A stretch of 64,000 bases of DNA, from NCBI GenBank assembly GCA_034670265.1, contig JAXMNU010000002.1:434001-498000 (forward strand), read 5' to 3'. Both the position numbers and the translations under genes were made by a program. The stretch comes from Halomarinibacterium sp034670265. GTDB taxonomy: Bacteria > Bacteroidota > Bacteroidia > Flavobacteriales > Flavobacteriaceae. Below are positions 17,223 to 25,711 of this stretch, one piece after another; the first letter of the stretch is position 1; each line of letters starts with the position of its first letter. The notes beneath the pieces were generated by a model. The model worked only from the letters and a program-made list of their open reading frames with translations. It was not told the origin of the DNA and did not search any database.

Positions 17223-18125
17223 TTACATTCCGGATTTATAATCCTTTTTGTGTATTTCTAGTGGATTTTCATTTAATTCGGTACAGATCATGTGCATATT
17301 GTTCTTTTTTCCTCTATTGGCGGTATAGATCATTTCCATTACCAACGATTTTTCATTAAGGGGTAAGGCTTTGTCCTTGGCGCTTTTTGGTAGCGAACTA
17401 AAATTTGCGTACACACCGTTTAAACTTACTGGGGCATCATTAGTGACCCAAAACTTGCCTATTCCGTCTTTTGAAGTAACTCGAAAACCATTACAATTAA
17501 AACCTAAAATTGTTTTACCTTCAATAGGAACAATTTCGACATCTTCTTCATCTTCGGGAATTATTTTCTTTCCAAATTTCTTTTCTGCTTTTTTCAAATT
17601 GGGCATTTTCATTTTCATAGCCATTTTTTGTTCGCCATTGTCCATAAAGGTTACTAATGCACTTTTTTTAAAATCGTATACCATAATCTGGTTGACTTTG
17701 GGATCATTCATTGTATTAGCGAAGTATGTCGCGTCTGGTTCTAAAAGATATTGAAGTGGCATGGTTTCTTTTTGAGAGGAAATTTCATAGGTCAACGCAT
17801 ATGAGAATGTATAGGTGTCTGGAATATCCTCTAATCCTCCACCAAAGAATGACAAGACTTTTTCTTCTTTTGCTTTCTTCTCTTCATCGGTAGGTTCATT
17901 GGTTTCTTTGGACTCTGATTCTTCCTTTTCGGTTTCTGGTTTACCTTTAATAACACCATCTATAGTTTTGTCGGTCGTTTTTGAAACCTCTCGATCTGTT
18001 TTATTAAGGACAGTTCTTTCTGCGGCGTTTTCGGCCTTCTTCTTTAATTTTTTAAAGAACTGTGCGTTGGCAGGTATTCCCATACATAGGATTGCCAAAA
18101 GGATAAGAGTGTGTTTTGTTTTCAT
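17223..18125 (-). CDS. Exported DUF4412-like protein
   Basis: 300 residues. Signal peptide MKTKHTLILLAILCMGIPANA, then a very basic/acidic helical linker (FFKKLKKKAENAAERTV, KEESESKETNEPTDEEKKAK). A beta domain from about 100 contains TYTFSYALTYEIS, MVYDFKKSALVTFMD, GKTILGFNCNGFRVTS and KFWVTNDAPVSLNG, the pattern I associate with DUF4412 proteins of Bacteroidota; the match is from memory. Periplasmic or outer-membrane location inferred. Function unknown. Fourth cistron of the island operon by position. Confidence 0.72.
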   Translation of the reverse strand: MKTKHTLILLAILCMGIPANAQFFKKLKKKAENAAERTVLNKTDREVSKTTDKTIDGVIKGKPETEKEESESKETNEPTDEEKKAKEEKVLSFFGGGLEDIPDTYTFSYALTYEISSQKETMPLQYLLEPDATYFANTMNDPKVNQIMVYDFKKSALVTFMDNGEQKMAMKMKMPNLKKAEKKFGKKIIPEDEEDVEIVPIEGKTILGFNCNGFRVTSKDGIGKFWVTNDAPVSLNGVYANFSSLPKSAKDKALPLNEKSLVMEMIYTANRGKKNNMHMICTELNENPLEIHKKDYKSGM

Positions 18126-18158
18126 AGTTGTTTATTTTGTTTTAAATTTTAATATTAT

Positions 18159-20642
18159 TTACCATCCATATTCTCTTCTGATGGCGTTAGTTATTAATTC
18201 TCGTATATTATTATGTCCATTTGTTAATACAACAATCCCTGCACTTTCGACACCGTCTTGTGAGATATTCCTAAACCCAGTAAAAAGCGCTCTAAAGCCT
18301 GTATTTGTACCTCCATGGCTATATCTGTTTCCGTTAACATTTATGCCCATATCTTTATCAATTAGGTTAGTAATTGCCTCTTTAGACATGACATATTTGT
18401 TATTTAATTTTCCATTATTATTTATCATTATTATCAAATTTGCCAATTCTTCAGCATTTGTATAAAGACCTGCGGCTGCATATTGAGGATATCGCTGGAT
18501 TGGCAACTCAGTTCCATTTGTATTATGTGCTCTCGCAAATTCACCGTATAGCTTTTCTGGTTCAATTGTAAAAGCACTTTTCTCCATTTCTAGTGGGTTG
18601 AGCACGTTGTTTTTCATCCAAACATCGTAGTCGACATTTGTAACATCCTCCGTTAATTTTTGCAATACTGTAAATGCCTTTCCCGAATACCATAAACTAA
18701 GTCCGTTAGCAGTGGGTGTTGCATTAGGGTCGTAGGTAATGGTAATATTTTTTATGAGATCATCTAGCATTGGCACATCGTCAATTGCCTCAAAGCCTCC
18801 ATAGCCTCCGCCTGTAAAATTTCCTTGAGAATTCCTTCCTAAATAGTTACAATTGCGATCCAAAAGTGACCCTCTTCCTTCAACACCGCTTCGATGTTGT
18901 AATATATTTTCAATAGTAAGTGCATTAAATGCGTTTGTAAAAGTTGTATTATTTACACAGCTGTGAAATGGTATGGTATTTTTAAGTTTTCCAGATGTCA
19001 AAAGATTTTCGGTAAGTGTCACTTTTTTTCCGTCAATAAGCTTGAAAGCTCCTAAAGCAGCAAACACCTTACTAATAGATGCGGCTTGAAACATGGATTC
19101 AGGATGCGCTGCCAAACGCTTATCGTTCTTAATTAAATGACCATAGGCGGTCTTCCAAGCAACTTTACCATTTATAACTACAGCAATTGCGACCCCAGGT
19201 ACCTTATTCGCAGACATGATTTGCCATATATCGCGATTATTGCTAATGTTATTCTCAATGTCTCTAATAAGGTTGCTTAGGGTTGGGGGTGTCGCTTTGT
19301 CTGAAGTAATTGACCAACCCTTTTTATCGGGGTCGAAAGCAATTATTTCGGGACTATATTCCTGCGCTTTAATCGAATTGAAATATTCAATATAATCCTG
19401 GGGCATGTTCATAAAAAAGAAATAATCTTCCGCCATGACAACCCATTTATTTCCAGGGCCATATGAAACCTTGGTTATTTTTCTGTCCGAAGATTTTCCC
19501 GGCATATCAGTTTGTCTAATATTGCGCATGATTTGGTAACATTCGTCCGGAATGTTTTTTACATAAAAATCCCCATCGGTTGTAATAATGGACCACGCGT
19601 CGTTGGAATCATCAAATACATTATCATACGGAAACGCAACACTTTCAATTACTTTTCCGCTTTTTTGTAACGCAGTAATTTTATCATAACAAGCACCCGG
19701 TATGTTTTTGGAAAAAGTTCCATTTTCGGTAATAATTAACCAAGAGTTGATTCCTCCATTCGGTGGAAATACGACTTCCTTAATCTTAGTTCCTTTTTGG
19801 ACGAATTCTTTTATTTTCTCATAACATGTTCCCGGGATATTGCGCGCAAAATGTTCATTTGTTTTAGTTATAATAACCCATCCTCCATTAGGGGCAAACG
19901 AAAAGCTCTGTATGCCCTTCGGTAATAATTTTTTCAACATTTCGTGGGCTTCGCCGTCAATATTTTTATTGAAATTGATTTGTGAATTAGTGGGGTTATT
20001 ATTTTCAGTCTCACCCATCAAACTGAAATTGGTAAAAGCACTAATTAATGCCGTACTATTATGAATAGTTGGACCAAACGATATCATTTTTGGCTTATAA
20101 AAAAGTGCTGTGTTGGAGTACAATAAATTATCGTTAATGTACATGGAAAGCGCACCATCCTTATAAACTATCTTTATATGGCGCCATACTTTATCATTTA
20201 CTTCAAGTTCTTTTAACTTAATGTAACTTTTAACATCAGCACTCCCGGATACCCGTATGCCATGCCTGTAAAAGATTACGGGATCTGTATGGCTTCCGTT
20301 AAGCCCATAGTTACCGTCTCCTTCCCAAAAACGGAGTTTATAAAATTGTCTGTATGCTGTTGTTGCTTCATCAAAAAATAGATCGAATTCTATAGTAAAG
20401 TCATCTCCTAAGTATGAAGTACCGGTACCATTCACCCTAGGTGTTACAATCGCATTATCTTGTAGTGCAAATGTCTTTTTTTCATCTACCAAGGCAACAA
20501 CTGCCTCGCCCTTTACGACACTCCATTTTGAAGGAACTTCGTTTAAGGCTTCCTTTGAGAAATTATCTTCAAATCCTTGACCCACACATGTAAGGGTTAA
20601 GAATAAGGTAATAACTATTGAGAATTTTTTGTAAATCTTCAT
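18159..20642 (-). CDS. Exported serine hydrolase: LamG-like + WxIIT repeats + class C beta-lactamase-type domain
   Basis: 827 residues. Signal peptide MKIYKKFSIVITLFLTLTCVG. About 22-215 is a LamG/concanavalin-like sandwich (DDFTIEFDLFFDEA, MYINDNLLYSN). About 235-445 holds four to five repeats of roughly 45 residues built around W.IIT..G.F..NIP..CY, perhaps a propeller. About 460-827 is a serine beta-lactamase/D-peptidase fold: SISK with Ser522 and Lys525, YSG in LSLWYSGKAF, and HGG in YSHGGTNTGF. I infer a secreted esterase, peptidase or amidase with substrate-binding modules; the substrate is unknown. 11-nt gap to the upstream lipoprotein gene. Confidence 0.85.
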   Translation of the reverse strand: MKIYKKFSIVITLFLTLTCVGQGFEDNFSKEALNEVPSKWSVVKGEAVVALVDEKKTFALQDNAIVTPRVNGTGTSYLGDDFTIEFDLFFDEATTAYRQFYKLRFWEGDGNYGLNGSHTDPVIFYRHGIRVSGSADVKSYIKLKELEVNDKVWRHIKIVYKDGALSMYINDNLLYSNTALFYKPKMISFGPTIHNSTALISAFTNFSLMGETENNNPTNSQINFNKNIDGEAHEMLKKLLPKGIQSFSFAPNGGWVIITKTNEHFARNIPGTCYEKIKEFVQKGTKIKEVVFPPNGGINSWLIITENGTFSKNIPGACYDKITALQKSGKVIESVAFPYDNVFDDSNDAWSIITTDGDFYVKNIPDECYQIMRNIRQTDMPGKSSDRKITKVSYGPGNKWVVMAEDYFFFMNMPQDYIEYFNSIKAQEYSPEIIAFDPDKKGWSITSDKATPPTLSNLIRDIENNISNNRDIWQIMSANKVPGVAIAVVINGKVAWKTAYGHLIKNDKRLAAHPESMFQAASISKVFAALGAFKLIDGKKVTLTENLLTSGKLKNTIPFHSCVNNTTFTNAFNALTIENILQHRSGVEGRGSLLDRNCNYLGRNSQGNFTGGGYGGFEAIDDVPMLDDLIKNITITYDPNATPTANGLSLWYSGKAFTVLQKLTEDVTNVDYDVWMKNNVLNPLEMEKSAFTIEPEKLYGEFARAHNTNGTELPIQRYPQYAAAGLYTNAEELANLIIMINNNGKLNNKYVMSKEAITNLIDKDMGINVNGNRYSHGGTNTGFRALFTGFRNISQDGVESAGIVVLTNGHNNIRELITNAIRREYGW

Positions 20643-20652
20643 AATGATATTT

Positions 20653-21204
20653 TTAATAGTTTATAGACACTTCTCCCGAAATGGGAAAGCTTTTTCCGTA
20701 TTCCAAAGCACCGCTTCCTTCGCCCTCAAATGTCATTTCTAATTTGTTTTCGGTGATTTTCGTAACGTTGATGGTTCCCTTTCTGAAAATGATACGTTTG
20801 TTGATTGATGTTACATCTCTTTCATTATTAAAAAAGCTTAAGTCTACTTTTACCTTAGGTTGATTTATATCGGGAATTGTGTAGGTGGCCGAGCCTTGTT
20901 TTAGAATGTCTGTATTGTTTAAATTTAAATTGAGCTTAAACGGATTTTCATTTCCATAAAAAACAAATTGTAGGGTGTCGTTTTTAATAGTTAGAATGTT
21001 GTTGACGAGCTCTTTTTGATGCAGGGTAAATGTTTTATCCTCCATCTCAACCATTACAGCAAATTTTTCATTTTGTAGTTCCGTTTTAGAAATTTCATTT
21101 TGTACATCCATCCTGTTGGTATTTGATTTAGACTTACCTGTACACGCACTAAGGAAAAGGATACTTATAACAGCAATCAATACTATGTGATTTTTAATTT
21201 TCAT
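20653..21204 (-). CDS. Lipoprotein, unknown function
   Basis: 183 residues. Lipobox LFLSAC with Cys21. The mature part is a single beta-rich domain (AVMVEMEDKTFTLHQ, NTLQFVFYGNENPFKLNLNL, KLEMTFEGEGSGALEYGKSF). No family recognised. It is the first full-length cistron after the micro-ORF at 21255-21401 and begins 51 nt after that ORF's stop, so the micro-ORF, this gene and the six genes after it probably form one operon. Confidence 0.75.
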   Translation of the reverse strand: MKIKNHIVLIAVISILFLSACTGKSKSNTNRMDVQNEISKTELQNEKFAVMVEMEDKTFTLHQKELVNNILTIKNDTLQFVFYGNENPFKLNLNLNNTDILKQGSATYTIPDINQPKVKVDLSFFNNERDVTSINKRIIFRKGTINVTKITENKLEMTFEGEGSGALEYGKSFPISGEVSINY

Positions 21205-21254
21205 TACTTTACTTTTGATTTATACATTATTTTTTTGGTACTAAAGTTTTGGAT

Positions 21255-21401
21255 TTATGAATCTTTATTTTTTTTGATTTTAACCGTTTTACAAATCTTA
21301 TTTTCCAACATGAAATTGAAGAAATACTCTCCTTTTTTTAAGTGATCTATATTTAAATAAATGTGCTGGTTGTTACTTTTTTTTTTGTCACTTTTAGTCA
21401 T
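21255..21401 (-). CDS. Micro-ORF (48 codons), homologue of the one at 34695-34829
   Basis: ATG at 21399-21401, TAA at 21255-21257. After a Lys/Asn-rich start it reads IYLNIDHLKKGEY, then LENKI and KTVKIKK. 22 of 31 residues in this block are identical to the second micro-ORF, although the flanking DNA differs, so the reading frame is conserved. The pattern (hydrophobic strand, LKKGxY, Lys-rich end) resembles the last beta strands of a T9SS type A sorting domain, but there is no signal peptide or cargo. It lies between an HTCS gene and the operon that HTCS probably controls. Confidence 0.6.
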   Translation of the reverse strand: MTKSDKKKSNNQHIYLNIDHLKKGEYFFNFMLENKICKTVKIKKNKDS

Positions 21402-21475
21402 TGGTTACTTCTTTTATAAACCACCTAACGTCCGTATTCAAAATGAATTAATAGCGTGGAATAAAACTTCGTGAA

Positions 21476-21483
21476 CAAAAGTA
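21476..21483 (-). promoter_or_regulatory. -7 promoter element of the island operon
   Basis: Minus-strand TACTTTTG matches TAnnTTTG. It lies 75 nt upstream of the micro-ORF ATG and its upstream edge is exactly 30 nt from the first direct repeat half-site (start of ATGTAAC at 21513). The same spacing is found at the other HTCS locus. Confidence 0.6.
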
Positions 21484-21511
21484 AGTTGTGAATAAAGCTA
21501 TGTCTTACAAC

Positions 21512-21541
21512 TATGTAACAATATCTTTAAATTATGTAACA
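21512..21541 (-). promoter_or_regulatory. Candidate HTCS binding site: TGTTACATA direct repeats 21 bp apart
   Basis: TATGTAACA occurs at 21512-21520 and again at 21533-21541 (plus strand; TGTTACATA on the minus strand), exactly two helical turns apart, between the HTCS stop codon and the operon promoter. AraC-family DNA-binding domains, as found at the C-terminus of the HTCS, use such direct repeats. The rest of 21402-21561 shows nothing else that I recognise. Confidence 0.6.
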
Positions 21542-21561
21542 AGTGCTTGAAGTAATCTTGT

Positions 21562-24500
21562 TTATTGGGATGAGCGATACTCATCTGGTGAAGTATGGTA
21601 GTATTTTTTAAAACATGTACTAAAATAGGAAGGTGAATTAAACCCAACTTCATACGCGATTTCTGAAATGGTAGTGTCTGATTGCTTGAGTAATGGTAAG
21701 GCTAATTTTAATCGCTCTGTCGTTATAAATTCAGTAGTAGATAATCCCGTTAAAGCCTTCAACTTTCTGTGCAGTTGCATACGGCTCAAGAGAAGCTTTT
21801 TGCTGAGTTGTTCGGCTGTAAAATCACTTTTGGAAATGAATTCATTTAATACGGCATAGAGTTTTTCTAAAAATTGTTGTTCTACACTGGTTACCGCAAG
21901 GTCTTTTAACTTAAAATCTTTACTGTAGCGCTTTTGTAATTGCGCTCTAATCTTTAATAAGTTTTTTATTTGCACCATTAACTTCCCTTTATTGAATGGT
22001 TTAGTCACATAGGCATCTGCTCCTACCTCTAAACCTTCAATTTCATGTTCATTTTCACTTTTGGCGGTTAATAGAATTATGGGGACATGACTTGTCCTTT
22101 CGTCTTGCTTTAAGGTGTTACACAGGCCTATTCCATCTTCTATGGGCATCATAACATCGCTAAGGATAAGATCTGGAATAATTTCAAATGCTTTTTCAAT
22201 TCCTTGCTTCCCATTTACCGCTTCAATTATCTTATAGTTATTTTTTAAAATGGATTTTACATAGAGTCTAATATCATCGTCGTCTTCCACCACTAATAAA
22301 ATGGGTTTATTTTTTGATGCATTCTTTTGAGATACTATTTGCAGTTCATCCTTAATTTCCTCATCTTTAATTTCAGCTCTATTGGTGTAGATGTCACTTA
22401 TTTCTGTAGCATTAAAATAAGTACGCTCCACTGGCAAGGTAACCGTGAACTGTATTTCGTCTGCATTCATCATATGCGCTACGATATTACCATGAGATAG
22501 TATGGTGAGTTCTTTTACCAAAGCCAATCCAATTCCTGCACCATCATTATTTTTATCGGCTTGATAATATCTATTAAATAATTTTTGAAGGTCTTCTTTT
22601 GAATAAAGCACACCATTATTGGTAACACTTATAACCATATGACCCTTTTGAATGAGCGCTTCAAAGCGCACAAATCCTTTTTCTGGTGCATATTTTAAAG
22701 CATTAGAGAGTAAGTTTAGCACAATCTTTTCAACAACATCCTTATCAAACCACACACGATTGGTTTTCCCAATTGTACAGGTAAAATCTATTAGTTTTTT
22801 TTGAGCCTTGAACTTAAAAGGAGAAACTAGTTGTTTTAAAAGCAACTCAAGGTTATCTTGAGCTACTGAAAGTTTTAAATTACCTGTCTCTAATTTTGAA
22901 ATGTCCAAAATTTGATTGACCAAATTCAATAACCTTCCAGCATTTCGCTCTACCATAGTTAATGCTTCTCTGTCTTCCTTTTTTAGATCGGGTTTTGATA
23001 GTTGATTTTCTATTGGTCCAGAAATTAGGGTTAACGGTGTTCTAAACTCATGGGAAATGTTGGTGAACAGTCTGTTTTTAAATTCGTCAAGTTTTTTGAG
23101 CCTTTCAGCTTCCTTATGTTCAAACTCTAATTCATTCTTTATTTGTAGACGCCATTGCAAGTATTTATAGAATAGAAATAAGCCAGTAATAATAAATAAA
23201 CCATAAAAAACATATGCCAAGTTTGTAGCGTACCAAGGTTTTAAAATTGTAAAACTGTATGTTGCTGGTGTTTCGTTCCAAACATCATCGTAATTACTAG
23301 AAATCACTTGAAACTCATAATCATTAGGGGGTAGATTGGTATAACGTACAAAATTTATGGTTTTAGCTTCTTGCCAGTTTTTATCATAATTAACAAGTTT
23401 ATATTTAAAGTTATTTCTATTAGGTGACGAAAAATGTAGGCTATTAAATGTAAAGTTTATTGTGTTTTCTGTATGTTTAAAACTCTCTGGTTTAAAAACA
23501 GATTGCAATTTTTCATTCACTTCTACTTTTGAGATTATAGTGGTGGGTAATGACGTGTTTTGTTTAATATTATTTGGGTTAAACCAATTAAGCCCTTTTG
23601 TACCTCCAAAATAAAATAGATTGCGTTTTGAATCTTTTACCGCCGATCTCGTTGCAAAATAAGATGATTGCAAACCATCAAATTGATCATAATTTTCTAC
23701 TTCTAAACTTTTGGTGTTAAATTTTACGATACCTCGATTAGAGCTTAACCATAGATTATCACCATCAGGCAAAATAGCACATATAGTAGAACCTCCTATT
23801 CCAAAAGAATTATCATAAACTATTTTTTCTCTTGTATTAGGGTTGAATTTAATTAATCCACTCGTATTGGTTGCAATCCAAACTGTATCTTCTGAATCTA
23901 TATAAAGATATCTCGCTAGACCTTCAAATTCAGGATATTGTTGAATTTTATCGGTTTCAGGATCAATTCTACAGAGCCCTTTGTATTTGGTTCCTATCCA
24001 AATACCATTCTCATTATCTTCGGCAATTGAATAAATTAAATCACTTGTTATGGAATTAAAATTCTCTGAATTGTACCTGTATTGTTTAACAATTCCCAGT
24101 TCTGCATTAAATTGAATTAACCCACTATCAGAGGTTGATAGCCACACCCTATTTTTGGAATCTTGGAATATATCATAAATGTAGCCAACATCTAATTTAG
24201 GTTCAGAAGTGCTATTGAAAGTAAATATGCTCCCATCGGGTTTTAAAATCTGGATTTCTGGAGTTTCATTGGCAATCCACAAGTCTTTTCCAATAAATTT
24301 TATATAGGCAATCTTATCGGAACTCAATCCTGAATTTTGGTTATTATATACTTTTAAATTGGTTTTAGTACTATCAAGATGAACAATTCCATAATTATGT
24401 GTCCCCATCCACAAACCACCAAGATGATCAATATCTAAGCTCTTTACTATGCTAAGATTTATATTAACAGGCACGTGCTGGTTGTTAAGCAAATTAAACT

Positions 24501-25485
24501 TTTGAAGCTTTTCATCATATAGGCATATACCGCCTCCGTCTGTACCTATCCAGATATTATTAGTTCTATCTTCGTAAATTTCAGTGATACAATCATAGGG
24601 AATGGAATTGGGGTTTTGCTTATTGTGCTTAAAATTTAAAATTGTTTCATTATTAAAATCAACCAGATACACACCTTGGCCGTAGCTACCTATCCATAAA
24701 CGGTCTTTACTATCAAAAAACAGATTATGTACATATAAATTTTCTAGCAATGGATACTTTGAAAATCCTTTAAAAATTTCGAATGTATCTGTTGAAGCAT
24801 TGTATTTGAAAACCTTATTTAAATAGGTGCCCACAAAAACCCCATGTTTCTCAGAAGCGCCAATAACTGTCGTGTGAAACTCATTTTCTATAGGTATAGC
24901 ATATTTTTCATACCGATTATCTAAGCTAATTTTATAAACCCCAGAGGTTGTAGCAGCCCATAGGTAATTATGTGTTTCTGCCAATGCGTTGACATTAACG
25001 GGAATATCCTGCTTCTTTAGTAGCTGTAAGGTATCCTTAGTTTTAGCATTTATCTTGAAGATGCCATTATTAGATGTTCCTACATAAAAATTAAGGTTGC
25101 GGTCTTGATGCATAGTTTTGGGCAGTGGTATATTGCCCACAGTGGTAAACGTTTCTTCCTTGTCATTCAATTTCTCTATGCTTCGTTCTCCTGTAATAAT
25201 CCACGTGTTGAGTTCACGGTCGGTATATATTTTTTTATCATAAATAATGATATCACTTTCACTTACAAAGTTTTTAGGAAAAAATGTAACGGTTTTTCCG
25301 TCAAATTTACTCAAGCCATTAACGCCAGCTATCCAGACAAAACCAATGCTGTCCTGGGTAATTCCAAGAGCACCAGCTGGAAAATTTCCATTTTCGTCTA
25401 AAAGTTGTTTAAAGCTATATGAATTATCTCCTTGCGAGTACCCTACTAAAATATTTAAAATAAAAAATATAGGAAATAAGCGCAT
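21562..25485 (-). CDS. Hybrid two-component system (HTCS) sensor kinase/response regulator, island copy
   Basis: 1307 residues. Signal sequence (about 1-18), then a periplasmic sensor of about 14 Reg_prop propeller blades (motifs such as IWIGTDGGGICLYDE) and a Y_Y_Y domain (about 665-750). One membrane helix lies at about 755-777. Kinase: H-box SHEFRTPLTL with His812, N-box NLLSNALKYAPE (Asn927), G-box GAGIGLALVKEL. Receiver: VVEDDDDIR with phospho-Asp1110 in LSDVMMP and the TAK and KPF lysine motifs. C-terminal AraC-type HTH (about 1205-1307, ISEIAYEVGFNSPSYFSTCF). It would sense an extracytoplasmic ligand and directly activate the adjacent operon. No SusCD or CAZyme genes accompany it. Confidence 0.95.
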   Translation of the reverse strand: MRLFPIFFILNILVGYSQGDNSYSFKQLLDENGNFPAGALGITQDSIGFVWIAGVNGLSKFDGKTVTFFPKNFVSESDIIIYDKKIYTDRELNTWIITGERSIEKLNDKEETFTTVGNIPLPKTMHQDRNLNFYVGTSNNGIFKINAKTKDTLQLLKKQDIPVNVNALAETHNYLWAATTSGVYKISLDNRYEKYAIPIENEFHTTVIGASEKHGVFVGTYLNKVFKYNASTDTFEIFKGFSKYPLLENLYVHNLFFDSKDRLWIGSYGQGVYLVDFNNETILNFKHNKQNPNSIPYDCITEIYEDRTNNIWIGTDGGGICLYDEKLQKFNLLNNQHVPVNINLSIVKSLDIDHLGGLWMGTHNYGIVHLDSTKTNLKVYNNQNSGLSSDKIAYIKFIGKDLWIANETPEIQILKPDGSIFTFNSTSEPKLDVGYIYDIFQDSKNRVWLSTSDSGLIQFNAELGIVKQYRYNSENFNSITSDLIYSIAEDNENGIWIGTKYKGLCRIDPETDKIQQYPEFEGLARYLYIDSEDTVWIATNTSGLIKFNPNTREKIVYDNSFGIGGSTICAILPDGDNLWLSSNRGIVKFNTKSLEVENYDQFDGLQSSYFATRSAVKDSKRNLFYFGGTKGLNWFNPNNIKQNTSLPTTIISKVEVNEKLQSVFKPESFKHTENTINFTFNSLHFSSPNRNNFKYKLVNYDKNWQEAKTINFVRYTNLPPNDYEFQVISSNYDDVWNETPATYSFTILKPWYATNLAYVFYGLFIITGLFLFYKYLQWRLQIKNELEFEHKEAERLKKLDEFKNRLFTNISHEFRTPLTLISGPIENQLSKPDLKKEDREALTMVERNAGRLLNLVNQILDISKLETGNLKLSVAQDNLELLLKQLVSPFKFKAQKKLIDFTCTIGKTNRVWFDKDVVEKIVLNLLSNALKYAPEKGFVRFEALIQKGHMVISVTNNGVLYSKEDLQKLFNRYYQADKNNDGAGIGLALVKELTILSHGNIVAHMMNADEIQFTVTLPVERTYFNATEISDIYTNRAEIKDEEIKDELQIVSQKNASKNKPILLVVEDDDDIRLYVKSILKNNYKIIEAVNGKQGIEKAFEIIPDLILSDVMMPIEDGIGLCNTLKQDERTSHVPIILLTAKSENEHEIEGLEVGADAYVTKPFNKGKLMVQIKNLLKIRAQLQKRYSKDFKLKDLAVTSVEQQFLEKLYAVLNEFISKSDFTAEQLSKKLLLSRMQLHRKLKALTGLSTTEFITTERLKLALPLLKQSDTTISEIAYEVGFNSPSYFSTCFKKYYHTSPDEYRSSQ

Positions 25486-25680
25486 ATAAGTGTTTGAAAA
25501 TAAAGAATTAATTTAACAATAAATTTACTAAATTAATAATAGAATTTTCTGTTTATGCTTTAAGGTAACCCTGTGTAATTAAATGAACCATCAGTTACCA
25601 AAAACTCAATCACTTTTATAAAAACCCACATTATGTAATTTCATTTAGATAAATAAATATTTATGAGAACTAGATAAGGA

Positions 25681-25711
25681 CTTGAAATTACGGAGTATAT
25701 AAACTACTAAT
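25681..25711 (+). repeat. Direct repeat, right copy (attR-like remnant of ribBA 3' end)
   Basis: 31 bp identical to 13857-13887. Here it is non-coding and ends immediately before the TAA (minus strand) of the S74 fibre gene at 25712. The rest of 25486-25680, the HTCS upstream region, is AT-rich; I see no other element in it. Confidence 0.9.

Larger units (their letters stand above)
13857..25711. mobile_element. Candidate genomic island bounded by a 31-bp direct repeat of the ribBA 3' end
   Basis: An exact 31-bp repeat (CTTGAAATTACG...ACTACTAAT) lies at 13857-13887, forming the last codons and stop of ribBA, and again at 25681-25711, where it encodes nothing and abuts the stop codon of the S74 fibre gene. 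Everything between (8 genes plus a micro-ORF) is on the minus strand. Removing one repeat plus the interior would leave ribBA intact and converging on the S74 gene. That is the footprint of site-specific integration into a gene's 3' end. No integrase, transposase or terminal inverted repeat is visible, so the element would be non-autonomous, degraded, or formed by another duplication route. Confidence 0.65.
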
